DNA from: CAVQXR01 sp046330455
GTDB lineage: Bacteria > Actinomycetota > Thermoleophilia > Gaiellales > Gaiellaceae
Direction of reading: 5' to 3'
Length of the DNA stretch: 64,000 bases
NCBI GenBank assembly: GCA_046330455.1
Contig: JAXLSU010000003.1
Location: 248,001 to 312,000 of the forward strand
Numbering within the stretch: the stretch's first letter is position 1; each line of letters starts with the position of its first letter. The notes beneath the pieces were generated by a model. That model did not search any database. It was not told the origin of the DNA and worked only from the letters and a program-made list of their open reading frames with translations. Positions 1-8,205 of this stretch are shown here, piece by piece. The position numbers and the translations under genes are program-made.

Positions 1-517
1 CTCCGGTGCCGGCAAGACCACGATCGCCCATCTCGTCGGCCCGGCGCTCGAGGAGCGCGGCAAGATCGTCGAGTACCTCGACGGCGACGTCGTCCGGACC
101 CACCTCTCGAAGGGCCTCGGGTTCTCGCGTGAGGATCGCGACACGAACATCGAGCGGATCGGCTGGGTCGCATCCCGGCTGACCCGTCACGGGGCAGCCG
201 TGATCGCGGCCGCCATCTCGCCGTACGAGGAGACCCGGCGCACGGCGCGCGAGCTCGTCGAGCAGTTCGGCCCGTTCGTCGAGGTCTTCGTGCACGCCTC
301 GGTCGACGAGTGCGCGCGGCGCGACGTGAAGGGCCTGTACGCAAAGGCGTTCGCGGGCGAGATCAAGGGCTTCACCGGCGTGGACGATCCGTACGAGGCG
401 CCCGAGCAGGCCGAGATCGTGATCAACACCGAGGAGCACGAGGCCGAGGAGTCCGCTGCGATCGTGCTCGGACGGCTCGAAGAGCTGGGGCTGATCCCGG
501 CGAGGGCAGCCGCGTGA
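1..517 (+). CDS. cysC: Adenylylsulfate kinase (APS kinase), 5' end outside window
   Basis: The enzyme phosphorylates adenylylsulfate to PAPS, the activated sulfate donor. Only the C-terminal 171 codons are present; the reading frame starts at base 2. The first residues form the P-loop SGAGKTT, followed by the DGDVVR and GFSREDRDTNIERI motifs typical of APS kinases, and later GLYAKA and a DPYE..ExA stretch. The stop overlaps the GTG start of sat (GTGA), so the two sulfate-activation genes are translationally coupled. The neighbouring sulfotransferases give a likely use for the PAPS. Family assignment is firm; the missing N-terminus is simply beyond the window edge. Confidence 0.95.
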   Translation, partial: SGAGKTTIAHLVGPALEERGKIVEYLDGDVVRTHLSKGLGFSREDRDTNIERIGWVASRLTRHGAAVIAAAISPYEETRRTARELVEQFGPFVEVFVHASVDECARRDVKGLYAKAFAGEIKGFTGVDDPYEAPEQAEIVINTEEHEAEESAAIVLGRLEELGLIPARAAA

Positions 518-1638
518 GCCACGACCTGATCGCGCCCCACGGCGGTACGCTGGTCGACCGGAGCGGCCCCCGGCCCGAGGGCGTCGACGGCCTCCCGGTC
601 GTCACGCTCACGTCTCGCGAGGTCTCGGATCTCGACATGCTGGCCTCGGGCGCCCTGTCTCCGCTGACCGGCTTCATGGGCAAGGGGGACTACGAGCGCG
701 TCGTCGAGGATCTGCACCTCGAGAACGGCCTTCCCTGGTCGCTTCCGGTCTGCCTCGCCGTGCCTGCTGCCCCGGCGGGTGACCGCGTCGCCCTCGCCGA
801 CGAGACCGGGAAGCTCCTCGCCGTCCTCGACGTCGCCGAGGTGTTTCCGTACGACCGCGAGCGGGAGGCGGCGCAGTGCTTCCGGACGACCGACGCGGCG
901 CACCCCGGGGTCGCCCGCCTGTACGGGCAGCACGATCTGTACCTCGCAGGTGAAGTGACCGTGTTCGAGCGCCAGGCGCCGTCGTTCCCGGAGCTGCATC
1001 GCGATCCGCGCGACACCCGGGCGCTGTTCTCCGACCGTGGCTGGAAGCGCGTCGTCGGGTTCCAGACCCGCAACCCGATCCACCGGGCGCACGAGTTCAT
1101 CACGAAGTGCGCGCTGGAGACGGTGGACGGCCTGCTCATCCACCCGCTCGTCGGCGAGACGAAGTCGGACGACGTTCCGGCCGCGGTGCGCGTGGAGGCC
1201 TACGACGCGCTCGTGAATGCCTACTACCCGACCGATCGTGCCGTCGTCTCGGCCTTTCCCGCCGCCATGCGCTACGCGGGCCCGCGCGAGGCGATCTGGC
1301 ATGCGATCTGTCGGAAGAACTACGGCTGCTCGCACTTCATCGTCGGGCGCGACCACGCCGGTGTCGGCAGCTACTACGGCACGTACGACGCGCAGCTCAT
1401 CTTCGACGACTTCGAGCCGCACGAGCTCGACATCGAGCCGATGTTCTTCGAGCACTCGTTCTGGTGTCGGAAGTGCGGGCAGATGGCGACCGCAAAGACC
1501 TGCCCTCACGGCGGTGACGATCATGTCTTCCTCTCGGGGACGAAGGTGCGGGAGATGCTCGGAAACGGCGAGCTGCCGCCGAAGGAGTTCACGCGGCCCG
1601 AGGTCGCCGAGGTGCTGATCGCCGCCTACCGGTCCTGA
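514..1638 (+). CDS. sat: Sulfate adenylyltransferase (ATP sulfurylase)
   Basis: It converts sulfate and ATP to adenylylsulfate, the substrate of the upstream CysC. The 374-residue product has the homomeric Sat architecture: an N-terminal PUA-like part (LSPLTGFMG), the catalytic QTRNPIHRAHE motif near residue 185, then GRDHAG. A CRKCGQMATAKTC stretch followed by His near residue 315 looks like the zinc site of many bacterial Sat proteins. The GTG start at 514 overlaps the cysC stop; a longer reading frame extends upstream but would run through cysC. Its end overlaps the ATG of the next gene by one base (TGATG). Confidence 0.96.
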   Translation: MSHDLIAPHGGTLVDRSGPRPEGVDGLPVVTLTSREVSDLDMLASGALSPLTGFMGKGDYERVVEDLHLENGLPWSLPVCLAVPAAPAGDRVALADETGKLLAVLDVAEVFPYDREREAAQCFRTTDAAHPGVARLYGQHDLYLAGEVTVFERQAPSFPELHRDPRDTRALFSDRGWKRVVGFQTRNPIHRAHEFITKCALETVDGLLIHPLVGETKSDDVPAAVRVEAYDALVNAYYPTDRAVVSAFPAAMRYAGPREAIWHAICRKNYGCSHFIVGRDHAGVGSYYGTYDAQLIFDDFEPHELDIEPMFFEHSFWCRKCGQMATAKTCPHGGDDHVFLSGTKVREMLGNGELPPKEFTRPEVAEVLIAAYRS

Positions 1639-2987
1639 TGCGGGAGGACACCTCCCGGGCGCTCGAGCTCGCCGTTCGTGCGGCGCAGGCCGACCGGGTC
1701 CCCGGGATCGTTGCGGCGGTCGTCCGCGACGGGGAGATCGCCTGGTCGAGCGCGCTCGGGCTCGCGACCGTGGAGCCGGCCGAGCCCGAGACGCTCGACC
1801 ACCAGCACCGGATCGGCTCGATCACGAAGACGTTCACTGCGGTCGCGATCATGCAGTTGCGGGACGCGGGCGCGCTCGACCTCGACGATTCGCTCGGAGC
1901 ACACGTTCCCGAGGCGGCGAAAGCCGACCTGGGGATCCGCCGCATGCTCTCCCATCTCTCGGGAATCCAGGGCGAGCCGCCCGGCGCCGTCTGGGAGACG
2001 CTCGACTTCCCGTCCGGGTCGGAGCTCGTGGCCGGGCTCGCCGAGGCGACGATGGTGTCCGCTCCGGGGCGGCGCTGGCACTATTCCAACCTCGCCTTCG
2101 CGCTGCTCGGCGAGGTGGTGGAGCGCGCGAGCGGCCTGCCGTACGAGCGCTACGTCACCGAGAGGATCCTCACCCCGCTCGGGCTCGAACGGACGGGGTT
2201 CACGCCCGACGCCCCGGTCGCCGTGCCGTACCTCGTCGATCCCTGGTCGGATGTCCTGCACGTCGAGCCGGCGTTCGCGGACGAGAGCCTCGCCGGTGCG
2301 GCAGGCTCGCTGTGGAGCACGGCGGCGGACCTCTGCCGCTGGTGCGCGTTCCTCGCCGAGCCCGACCCGGCCGTGCTCGCGCCGGCGACCCTCGACGAGA
2401 TGTGCGAGCTCCAGGCCATGCTCGACCCGGAGTCGTGGTCGATCGGCTGGGGGCTCGGCCTCGAGCTCTGGCGTGAGGGCAACCGGATCCTCGTCGGGCA
2501 CGAGGGCGCGACGCCGGGGTTCCAGGCCTGCGTGCTGACGAGCCGCCAGGAGAAGGTCGGCGCCGCCGTGGTCGCGAACGCGGGAAACCGCTCCACGCCT
2601 GGCCGGCTCTGCGCCGAGCTGATCACGACGACGCTCGAGCTCGAGCCGGCAACCCCGGATCCCTGGACGCCCGCGGGGCCTCCGCCGCCCGAGCTCGTCG
2701 GCGCGCTCGGCCGTTGGTGGACCGAGGGATACGAGCTGAGCCTCGGCTGGTACGGCGGCCGGCTCGAAGCCCGGATGGCGGACGACCCGCCCGACCGCCA
2801 CCCCGCCGTCTTCGAGCGCGTCGAGGTAGACGTGTACAGGGCCGTCTCGGGACGCCAGACCGGCGAGCTCCTGAAGCTCGTCCGGGACGAGCGGGGCACG
2901 GTCGTCAAGCTCTACTGGGCGACGTACCCGTGCACCCGCGACCCGCGGCCGTTCGGCCACTCCCGGCCGTTGGGCCATCCCCTTTAG
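1638..2987 (+). CDS. Serine hydrolase of the beta-lactamase/class C PBP family
   Basis: This 449-residue protein belongs to the serine beta-lactamase-like family (esterases, D-aminopeptidases, DD-peptidases). The active-site triad motifs are visible: SITK (SxxK) near residue 56, YSN (YxN) near 152, and HEG (HxG-like) near 292. No signal peptide is seen, so a cytoplasmic esterase or peptidase is likelier than a secreted lactamase; the substrate cannot be read from sequence. A C-terminal domain of about 110 residues follows the catalytic domain. The gene is coupled to sat by a TGATG overlap. Its TAG stop is the first three bases of a hairpin repeat also found at the znuC stop. Confidence 0.85.
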   Translation: MREDTSRALELAVRAAQADRVPGIVAAVVRDGEIAWSSALGLATVEPAEPETLDHQHRIGSITKTFTAVAIMQLRDAGALDLDDSLGAHVPEAAKADLGIRRMLSHLSGIQGEPPGAVWETLDFPSGSELVAGLAEATMVSAPGRRWHYSNLAFALLGEVVERASGLPYERYVTERILTPLGLERTGFTPDAPVAVPYLVDPWSDVLHVEPAFADESLAGAAGSLWSTAADLCRWCAFLAEPDPAVLAPATLDEMCELQAMLDPESWSIGWGLGLELWREGNRILVGHEGATPGFQACVLTSRQEKVGAAVVANAGNRSTPGRLCAELITTTLELEPATPDPWTPAGPPPPELVGALGRWWTEGYELSLGWYGGRLEARMADDPPDRHPAVFERVEVDVYRAVSGRQTGELLKLVRDERGTVVKLYWATYPCTRDPRPFGHSRPLGHPL

Positions 2988-3009
2988 GGGCCGGATCTCA
3001 TCCGGCCCC
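2985..3009. repeat. Hairpin repeat, copy A, containing a stop codon
   Basis: TAG is followed by 10-base arms GGGGCCGGAT and ATCCGGCCCC around a CTC loop. The same 24 bases occur at 14041-14064, again starting exactly at a gene's stop codon. No T-run follows, so a classical intrinsic terminator is not shown, though a stem of this strength could still pause polymerase or protect the mRNA end. Confidence 0.9.
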
Positions 3010-3048
3010 CACGGCGCGCCGCCGACCGCGCGGCTGCTCCGCGCGTTC

Positions 3049-3118
3049 GTGACCGCCGGGCTCCGCCCGGCTTCTGCGCGGGTCGCGGCCGGCCGAGCCG
3101 TCCGCTCAGCCGCGGGGG
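3049..3118. repeat. REP-like GC-rich repeat, copy A
   Basis: This unit begins GTGACCGCCGGGCTCCGCC and is about 70 bases long. It has related copies at 14116, 44020 and 44091. The first hairpin, with arms GCCGGGC and GCCCGGC around TCC, is intact here. The second hairpin, strong in the other copies, is degraded in this one. It lies in the 221-base gap between the serine hydrolase and the Ig-like protein, 64 bases after the TAG hairpin. Confidence 0.85.
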
Positions 3119-3171
3119 TCCGCTCAGCCGCGGGGGTCCACTCGGCCGTGGGGTCCGCCCGGCCGCGGGGG
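3101..3171. repeat. Short tandem repeat, four 17-18 base units
   Basis: Two perfect copies of TCCGCTCAGCCGCGGGGG (3101-3118, 3119-3136) are followed by two diverged copies (3137-3153, 3154-3171). The first unit is the tail of REP-like copy A, so the array looks like slippage from that tail. It ends about 20 bases before the -10 element of the next gene. Confidence 0.85.
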
Positions 3172-3208
3172 CCGTCGGCCGCGGATCGCGGCATAGAATC
3201 GCTCGGCC

Positions 3209-4201
3209 TTGGCTCGCATCGCGCCGACGATCGTCGCCCTCGTCCTGATCGCCGGGACGGCGGCGGCGTTTGCGGTCACCGAGCACCTGAAGCTCGAGCG
3301 GGCGCCGATCACGGCTCCGAGGTTCACGCGCGACTTCTCGCCGGTCTGCGACTGTCCGACGAGCACGGCCCGGCTGTCGCTGCGGTTCAGGCGGCCCGAG
3401 ACCGTCGATGCGGAGATCGTCGACGCTGCCGGAGCGGCGGTGCGGACCCTCGCTACCGATCGCCGGATCCGTGCAGGCGTGGCGACGTTCGTCTGGGACG
3501 GCCTCGACGATGCGGGAGAGCTCGCCCCCGACGGCACGTACCGGTTGCGCCTCGATCTGAAGCGCGCGGGCCGGGCGATTCTCGTGCCGGTCCCCGTTCG
3601 CCTCGACACGGTTGCGCCGCGCATCCTCGAGCTACGTCACCGGCCCGACGTGATCTCGCCGGACGGCGACGGCCGCGCGGACAGGCTGCACGTCCTGTAC
3701 CGCGCGAACGAGCGAACGAGGGCGGAGCTCCTCGCGAACGACGTGCTCGTCACGCACACTCTGTACCGGGGCCGGAGGGGCGTCAAGACGCTCCAGTGGC
3801 TCGGTACCTTCCCCGTGCCGGGTGAGCCGGGCACCCGGATCCCGGCCGACCCGGGCCTGTACCGGATGTCGCTCGTGGTCGTCGACCCGGCCGGGAACCG
3901 GACGGGCGAGGACTTCGAGATCACCGTTCGCTACATCGAGCTCGACGAGTCGTCCTACGCCATGAGCCCGGGCGGGACGCTGCGGTTCGAGGTCGACACC
4001 GATGCCCGGCGTTTCGCCTGGTCGCTGTTCAGGAAGGGGGCGCGCGACCGGCCGGTCCTCGCCGGGGAAGGCACGAGTGAGCAACCGGCCGTCTCGGTCG
4101 AGATTCCCGCCGGCACGGCGCCCGGGAGCTACCGGCTGCGGGTCGAGACCGAGACCCATCACGCCGTCGCCGTCGTGGTCGTGTCGGAGGGAGATCGGTG
4201 A
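3209..4201 (+). CDS. Membrane-anchored or secreted protein with FlgD-like Ig domain
   Basis: A 330-residue protein with an N-terminal hydrophobic segment (about residues 4-23) that can act as signal or anchor. Residues about 55-115 carry the FlgD Ig-like pattern (WDG..D.G...PDGTYRL). SPDGDGRAD near residue 147 starts a second beta-rich domain, and a third sandwich-like domain ends the protein. No catalytic motif is seen. Start chosen as TTG 3209: TAGAAT at 3194-3199 ends 9 bases upstream and there is no Shine-Dalgarno, fitting a leaderless message. The stop overlaps the next gene, a polysaccharide polymerase, so a role in surface polymer assembly is plausible. Confidence 0.75.
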   Translation: MARIAPTIVALVLIAGTAAAFAVTEHLKLERAPITAPRFTRDFSPVCDCPTSTARLSLRFRRPETVDAEIVDAAGAAVRTLATDRRIRAGVATFVWDGLDDAGELAPDGTYRLRLDLKRAGRAILVPVPVRLDTVAPRILELRHRPDVISPDGDGRADRLHVLYRANERTRAELLANDVLVTHTLYRGRRGVKTLQWLGTFPVPGEPGTRIPADPGLYRMSLVVVDPAGNRTGEDFEITVRYIELDESSYAMSPGGTLRFEVDTDARRFAWSLFRKGARDRPVLAGEGTSEQPAVSVEIPAGTAPGSYRLRVETETHHAVAVVVVSEGDR

Positions 4202-5673
4202 GCGACGAGACCGCGACCACGATCGCCTGCCTGCTTGGAGCCGCGGGCGCCGGCCTCGTCCTCGTGCCGCGAGGGCGGCTCGCGTTCACGATCGGGACGG
4301 CCCTGCTCCTTGCCGCCCAGGTGCTGCTCGCATACTCGCTCGTCCCGTCCGAGGATCTCGGGCGGCTGGCCGGCTCGGCCGGTCGGATCGGGCTGCTCGC
4401 GCTCGCCGGGCTCGCCCTGCTGGCGGTCGGGCTCGGCTTTGCACGTGTCCCGGCGGCCGCTCCGATCGCGTTCGTCGTCGCGGCTCCCTTCAGGGTTCCC
4501 GTCGAGCTCGGCGCCCAGGAGGCGTTCCTGCTGCTTCCCCTCTACGCGGTACTCGTGGCTGCGGTGATCGGGCTGCTCGTGCGCCTCTGGTCGGGCGACG
4601 ATCCGCCGGCGCTCCCGCGCGTGCTCTCGATTCCGGCTGCGGCCTTCGTCGGGCTCGCGTCGGTGTCCCTGATCTGGACGGACGACCTGCGCGCCGGCAC
4701 GATCCAGCTCCTCTTCTTCCTCTTTCCGCTCCCCGTGTTGATGGTGGTCGTGGCGCGAACGCCGCTCGCGGGCTGGACGACACGCCTGGTCGTGGCGATC
4801 CTGGTCGGGCTGGCCTCCGTGTTCACGGCGGTCGGGCTCTCGCAGCTCTGGACGGGCGAGCTCTACTTCGCGCCGGACCTCGAGGTTGCGAACGCCTACA
4901 CGGTGTTCCTTCGCACGACCTCGTTGTTTGCCGACTCGAGCGTGTACGGCCGTGAGCTCGGGCTCGCAATCGTCGCGCTGCTCGTGGCCGTCTACCTGGG
5001 CCGGACGCGGCTTCTCGTCGCCGCCCCGCTGATCGCGCTGATCTGGATCGGCCTGTTCTTCAGCTACTCGCAATCGGGCATGGTCGCGCTCGTCGTCGCG
5101 GTGCTGGCGGTCGGCCTGCTCGCCGGCGACCGACCGAACCGGCGGCTGCTCCTCGCCGGCACGCTCGTGGTCGTTGTCGTCGGCGGGGTCGCGGCCGGCG
5201 TGGTCGCACGCGGGGACTCGGCCGCGCGGATCACGAGCGGCCGGGCAGGGCTCGTCGAGAACACCTGGCGCGTCTTCGTCGACCACCCTCTCGTCGGCGT
5301 GGGCGTCGGGTCACAGCCGGAGGCCGCCCGCGAGGCCGGCGGCAAGCGGGGGAAGGACAAGAACGCATCCCACACGACGCCGCTGACGGTCGCCGCCGAG
5401 CTCGGGATCGCCGGTCTCGCCGCCTACGTCGCGTTCCTCGTCGGCGCCGCGCGTGTGCTCCGGACGGCTCTCGGCCGCGACGAGGCGCTCGGAATCGGAC
5501 TGATCGGGTGCTTCGTCCTGCTCTTCGTCCACTCGCTCTTCTACAGCGGCTTCTTCGAGAACGGGGCGATGTGGGGCGCGCTCGGGCTCGCGGCCGCGAT
5601 CGCCTGGGAGTCGCCGCGGCGCCGATCCGGGCTGCTCGCTCCCGCGCCCTCGGGCCTCACCCGACGCGTCTAG
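4198..5673 (+). CDS. O-antigen ligase/polymerase (Wzy/WaaL-like) membrane protein
   Basis: This 491-residue integral membrane protein has about 12 hydrophobic segments and the large periplasmic loop of the O-antigen ligase family. The typical SYSQSGMVAL segment lies near residue 285, and a loop with HPLVGVGVGSQP lies near residue 362. Family members polymerise lipid-linked repeat units or ligate glycans to an acceptor at the outer face of the membrane. The GTG start overlaps the upstream gene (GTGA). A second family member lies at 32796, so one may be a polymerase and the other a ligase; sequence alone does not say which. Confidence 0.85.
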   Translation: MSDETATTIACLLGAAGAGLVLVPRGRLAFTIGTALLLAAQVLLAYSLVPSEDLGRLAGSAGRIGLLALAGLALLAVGLGFARVPAAAPIAFVVAAPFRVPVELGAQEAFLLLPLYAVLVAAVIGLLVRLWSGDDPPALPRVLSIPAAAFVGLASVSLIWTDDLRAGTIQLLFFLFPLPVLMVVVARTPLAGWTTRLVVAILVGLASVFTAVGLSQLWTGELYFAPDLEVANAYTVFLRTTSLFADSSVYGRELGLAIVALLVAVYLGRTRLLVAAPLIALIWIGLFFSYSQSGMVALVVAVLAVGLLAGDRPNRRLLLAGTLVVVVVGGVAAGVVARGDSAARITSGRAGLVENTWRVFVDHPLVGVGVGSQPEAAREAGGKRGKDKNASHTTPLTVAAELGIAGLAAYVAFLVGAARVLRTALGRDEALGIGLIGCFVLLFVHSLFYSGFFENGAMWGALGLAAAIAWESPRRRSGLLAPAPSGLTRRV

Positions 5674-5694
5674 AGACGGGTGCGGGCCGGACGC

Positions 5695-6651
5695 TCAGAC
5701 GAGATACGGGTGCCGGCTACGCCACATCGGGCTGAGCCGTACGGCCGTGCCCGCCCCACGCCATGCCGCCGTCTTCGCACGGTAGGCGCCGAGGCGGAGG
5801 CGTCCGCCCGTACCCGGGCCTGCGCCGCCCGCCGTCACCTCGTACCCCAGTCTCGCCAGCAGGTCGCCGGCGATCGTCTCGAACACCGCGGCATCCCCGG
5901 CCGGCATCTGGTCGCGCCAGCTGCGCAGGCCGGGCGTGGGCGCACGCCGGAGGCTCTGCTGGTGGGGCTTGGCGGTCACGTCGACGGCTCCGGGATAGTC
6001 GAGCATCGTGGGCTCCCACGAGAGTCCTGCGAACGTGCAGATCCTCCGAACGGCCTGCTCCGGATCGGCGACGAGGTCCTCGTAGCGAACCTCCAGGTAG
6101 CGCTCCGCTCCGATCCGGCGGCCGAGCGCGCGTGCGGCGATCACCTCCGTGCGCCACTGGCAGGCAAAGCCCGCGGCGTCGCGCGGGTGACCCCAGCCCT
6201 CGGTCATGATTCCTGCCGGGACGGCGAGGAACGAGAGGGCAGCGTCCCGGCCGTCGCGGATCAGGTGCACGTAGCGGGCCCGGGGAAAGAGTCGCTCGAG
6301 GAGCGGCAGATGTCCCATGTACATCGGCGTCTTGTCGCCCCAGCGAGCCTTGTCCCGCTCGGCGGCGTACGTCTCGTAGACCGCGGCGATCGCCTCGCCC
6401 GTCCCGCAGCCGGGCGTGACGCGCGCGCGAACGGCCTCGGGATCGACGCCCCACTCCCGCAGCGTCGGCAACCGCCGCAGGTCGTCGACGAAGCGGTCGA
6501 CGTCGACGGTGCCTCGGTGCCGGTCGGCGATCTGGGGAACGAAGTACGACTCGTCCGGGATCGCGAGCTGCGAGCCCCGGTCGAGGATGACGCGCAGCAG
6601 GGTCGTGCCGGAGCGGCGGACGCCGAGGATGAGAAGGGGAGGCTCGGCCAT
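5695..6651 (-). CDS. PAPS-dependent sulfotransferase family protein
   Basis: The 318-residue product opens with the 5'-phosphosulfate loop LGVRRSGTTLLR, and has RYVHLIRDGRDAALS as the 3'-phosphate-binding region near residue 135, followed by RYEDLVADP. These are hallmarks of the Sulfotransfer_3 type. Acceptor unknown; a glycan or lipid is likely from context. Start chosen as ATG 6651 rather than GTG 6660, because a minus-strand -10 TACCGT (6664-6659) ends 7 bases before it. It is divergent from the methyltransferase at 6710 and convergent with the polymerase gene. The cysC-sat pair nearby can supply PAPS. Confidence 0.87.
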   Translation of the reverse strand: MAEPPLLILGVRRSGTTLLRVILDRGSQLAIPDESYFVPQIADRHRGTVDVDRFVDDLRRLPTLREWGVDPEAVRARVTPGCGTGEAIAAVYETYAAERDKARWGDKTPMYMGHLPLLERLFPRARYVHLIRDGRDAALSFLAVPAGIMTEGWGHPRDAAGFACQWRTEVIAARALGRRIGAERYLEVRYEDLVADPEQAVRRICTFAGLSWEPTMLDYPGAVDVTAKPHQQSLRRAPTPGLRSWRDQMPAGDAAVFETIAGDLLARLGYEVTAGGAGPGTGGRLRLGAYRAKTAAWRGAGTAVRLSPMWRSRHPYLV

Positions 6652-6658
6652 CCGGCGC

Positions 6659-6700
6659 ACGGTAGCGACTCGTGCGCGTATCGGACGCCCGGGCTAGACT
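6659..6700. promoter_or_regulatory. Divergent leaderless promoters
   Basis: The minus strand shows TACCGT (6664-6659) 7 bases from the sulfotransferase ATG. The plus strand shows TAGACT (6695-6700) 9 bases from the methyltransferase ATG. Neither start has a Shine-Dalgarno. Confidence 0.5.
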
Positions 6701-6709
6701 CGCGCCGAG

Positions 6710-7507
6710 ATGCCCTCGACGAGAGATGCGAAGCGCTTCGTGTCGCAGTTCCGGAAGGTCCACCTCGCCTCCCTGCTGGCGCGTGTACGGCCGGAGAAGG
6801 CTGCGGACGGGCTGCCGTTGCCGCCACCGTCGCTCCGCTACCTCGTCGGGGTCTCCGACGCGGATGCCTTCGTCCGGAGCGGCCAGCGGCTGGCGACCGT
6901 GATCAGGGACACGCTCGCCCGGCAGGGAGTCGACCTCGAGCAGCTCGGCGCGATCCTCGACTTCGGCTGCGGCGCCGGCCGCATGGTGCGCCAGTGGGTG
7001 GGCCTGCAGGGCGTCGAGATCCACGGGTGTGACTACAACGCCAGGCTCGTCGAGTGGTGTCGGCGCGGGCTTCCGTTTGCGTCCTTCGAGGTCAATCGCC
7101 TCGAGCCGCCGCTCCCCTACTCGGACGGGAAGTTCGGGCTCGTCTACGCGTACTCCGTCTTCACGCACCTCCCGGCAGCCCTTCAGCTTCCGTGGATGGA
7201 GGAGCTCCATCGCGTGCTCCGCCCGGGCGGCTATCTGCTCTTCACGACGCACGGAGCGAGCTTCGCCGCGACACGGCTCACGGCCGGGGAGCGGGAGCGG
7301 TTCGACCGCGACGAGCTCGTGGTTCACGCACCGACTGCCGCCGGCACGAATCCGTACGCCGCCTTTCATCCGCCCACGTACGTCAGGGAGACGCTTGCGC
7401 GGCAGTTCGAGGTGCTCGAGCACGTCGAGGGCGCCGGGCCCGACGCCACCCCGGGCGCCGGCCGGCGTCGCCAGGACACCTACCTACTCCGCAGACCCGG
7501 CCCGTGA
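6710..7507 (+). CDS. Class I SAM-dependent methyltransferase
   Basis: A 265-residue protein with the SAM-binding motif LDFGCGAGRMVRQW near residue 83, an acidic residue in the next strand (HGCDYN), and a post-motif VLRPGGYLLF. It probably methylates a small molecule or sugar. The substrate is unknown, but its coupling (GTGA) to a PIG-L-type deacetylase and its place beside a sulfotransferase suggest glycan tailoring. The ATG is preceded at 9 bases by the -10 hexamer TAGACT, with no Shine-Dalgarno. Confidence 0.85.
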   Translation: MPSTRDAKRFVSQFRKVHLASLLARVRPEKAADGLPLPPPSLRYLVGVSDADAFVRSGQRLATVIRDTLARQGVDLEQLGAILDFGCGAGRMVRQWVGLQGVEIHGCDYNARLVEWCRRGLPFASFEVNRLEPPLPYSDGKFGLVYAYSVFTHLPAALQLPWMEELHRVLRPGGYLLFTTHGASFAATRLTAGERERFDRDELVVHAPTAAGTNPYAAFHPPTYVRETLARQFEVLEHVEGAGPDATPGAGRRRQDTYLLRRPGP

Positions 7508-8139
7508 TCGAGACCTGGCGGCGCGTGCTCGTGCTCGCCCCGCACACCGACGACGGTGAGTTCGGGTGCGGTGCGACGATGGCCCGGCTCGTCGAGGCGG
7601 GAGTGGAGGTGCGCTACGTCGCGTTCTCGATCGCGACGAAGTCGCTGCCCGCCGGGTTCCCGCCCGACACCCTCGCGCGCGAGGTGCGCGAGGCGACGGC
7701 CGAGCTCGGAATCGCGGAGCCGGGCCTCGCGGTGCACGACTTCGAGGTGCGAACGTTCCCGGAGCATCGCCAGGAGATCCTCGAGCTGCTGATCGAGCTC
7801 TGGCAGGACTGGACGCCGGATGCCGTGCTCCAGCCCAGCCTCGGCGACATCCACCAGGACCACCACGTGATCGCCGAGGAGGGGATCCGCGCCTTCAAGC
7901 GGACGACCGTGCTCGGCTACGAGATCCCCTGGAACACCCTGAACTTCAACTTCCAGGCGTACGTCTCCCTCGAGCCTCGCCACGTCGAGCGGAAGGTGGC
8001 CGCGCTCGGGCGCTACGCGTCACAGCAGCACCGGAACTACGCGAACGCCGAGTACATCTGGAACCTCGCCCGTACGCGCGGCATCAACGTCGGGCGAGAG
8101 CTCGCGGAGGCCTTCGAGGTCTACCGCGTCGTCGAGTAG
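7504..8139 (+). CDS. PIG-L/LmbE family N-deacetylase
   Basis: A 211-residue zinc hydrolase. The metal motif PHTDDGEFGCG near residue 14 is the family's (A/P)HxDDxE, with Thr in place of the common Pro. A second metal ligand region is IHQDHHV near residue 117. Family members remove acetyl groups from GlcNAc-type sugars such as GlcNAc-PI, GlcNAc-inositol or antibiotic precursors. The GTG start overlaps the methyltransferase stop. Given the surrounding genes, an N-acetyl sugar of the surface polymer or its lipid-linked precursor is a reasonable substrate guess. Confidence 0.88.
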   Translation: MIETWRRVLVLAPHTDDGEFGCGATMARLVEAGVEVRYVAFSIATKSLPAGFPPDTLAREVREATAELGIAEPGLAVHDFEVRTFPEHRQEILELLIELWQDWTPDAVLQPSLGDIHQDHHVIAEEGIRAFKRTTVLGYEIPWNTLNFNFQAYVSLEPRHVERKVAALGRYASQQHRNYANAEYIWNLARTRGINVGRELAEAFEVYRVVE

Positions 8140-8162
8140 CCGCCCGGCGTGCCGGGGCATCT

Positions 8163-8205
8163 ATCTTGCACGGCAAGATTCTCCAGGTATCATGCTTTGC
8201 ATGGT
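8163..8205. promoter_or_regulatory. Double inverted-repeat operator of the PadR gene
   Basis: Two 17-base inverted repeats with 3-base spacers lie in tandem, centre to centre 26 bases. ATCTTGC and GCAAGAT around ACG (8163-8179) is perfect; ATCATGC and GCATGGT around TTT (8189-8205) has one mismatch. The second overlaps a -10-like TATCAT (8188-8193) and the ATG at 8201. The arrangement fits autorepression by the PadR protein. Confidence 0.7.

Noticed and set aside
187..1524. Long minus-strand open frame opposite cysC and sat
   Set aside because: It is a GC-rich antisense shadow; its product is Arg-rich with no family motif, whereas sat on the other strand has all catalytic motifs.
1638..2987. 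Serine hydrolase as an antibiotic-resistance beta-lactamase
   Set aside because: No signal peptide and only the general SxxK/YxN motifs of the superfamily; resistance cannot be inferred.
2985..3009. Hairpin as a Rho-independent terminator
   Set aside because: No T-run follows the stem in either copy, so I list it as a repeat.
1626..3194. 522-codon minus-strand frame opposite the serine hydrolase
   Set aside because: Same reason: it has RTPAAERT-type low complexity and crosses the hairpin repeat.
5680..7423. Long frames on both strands across the sulfotransferase and methyltransferase
   Set aside because: They overlap genes with clear SGTT and FGCGAG motifs and show no motif of their own.
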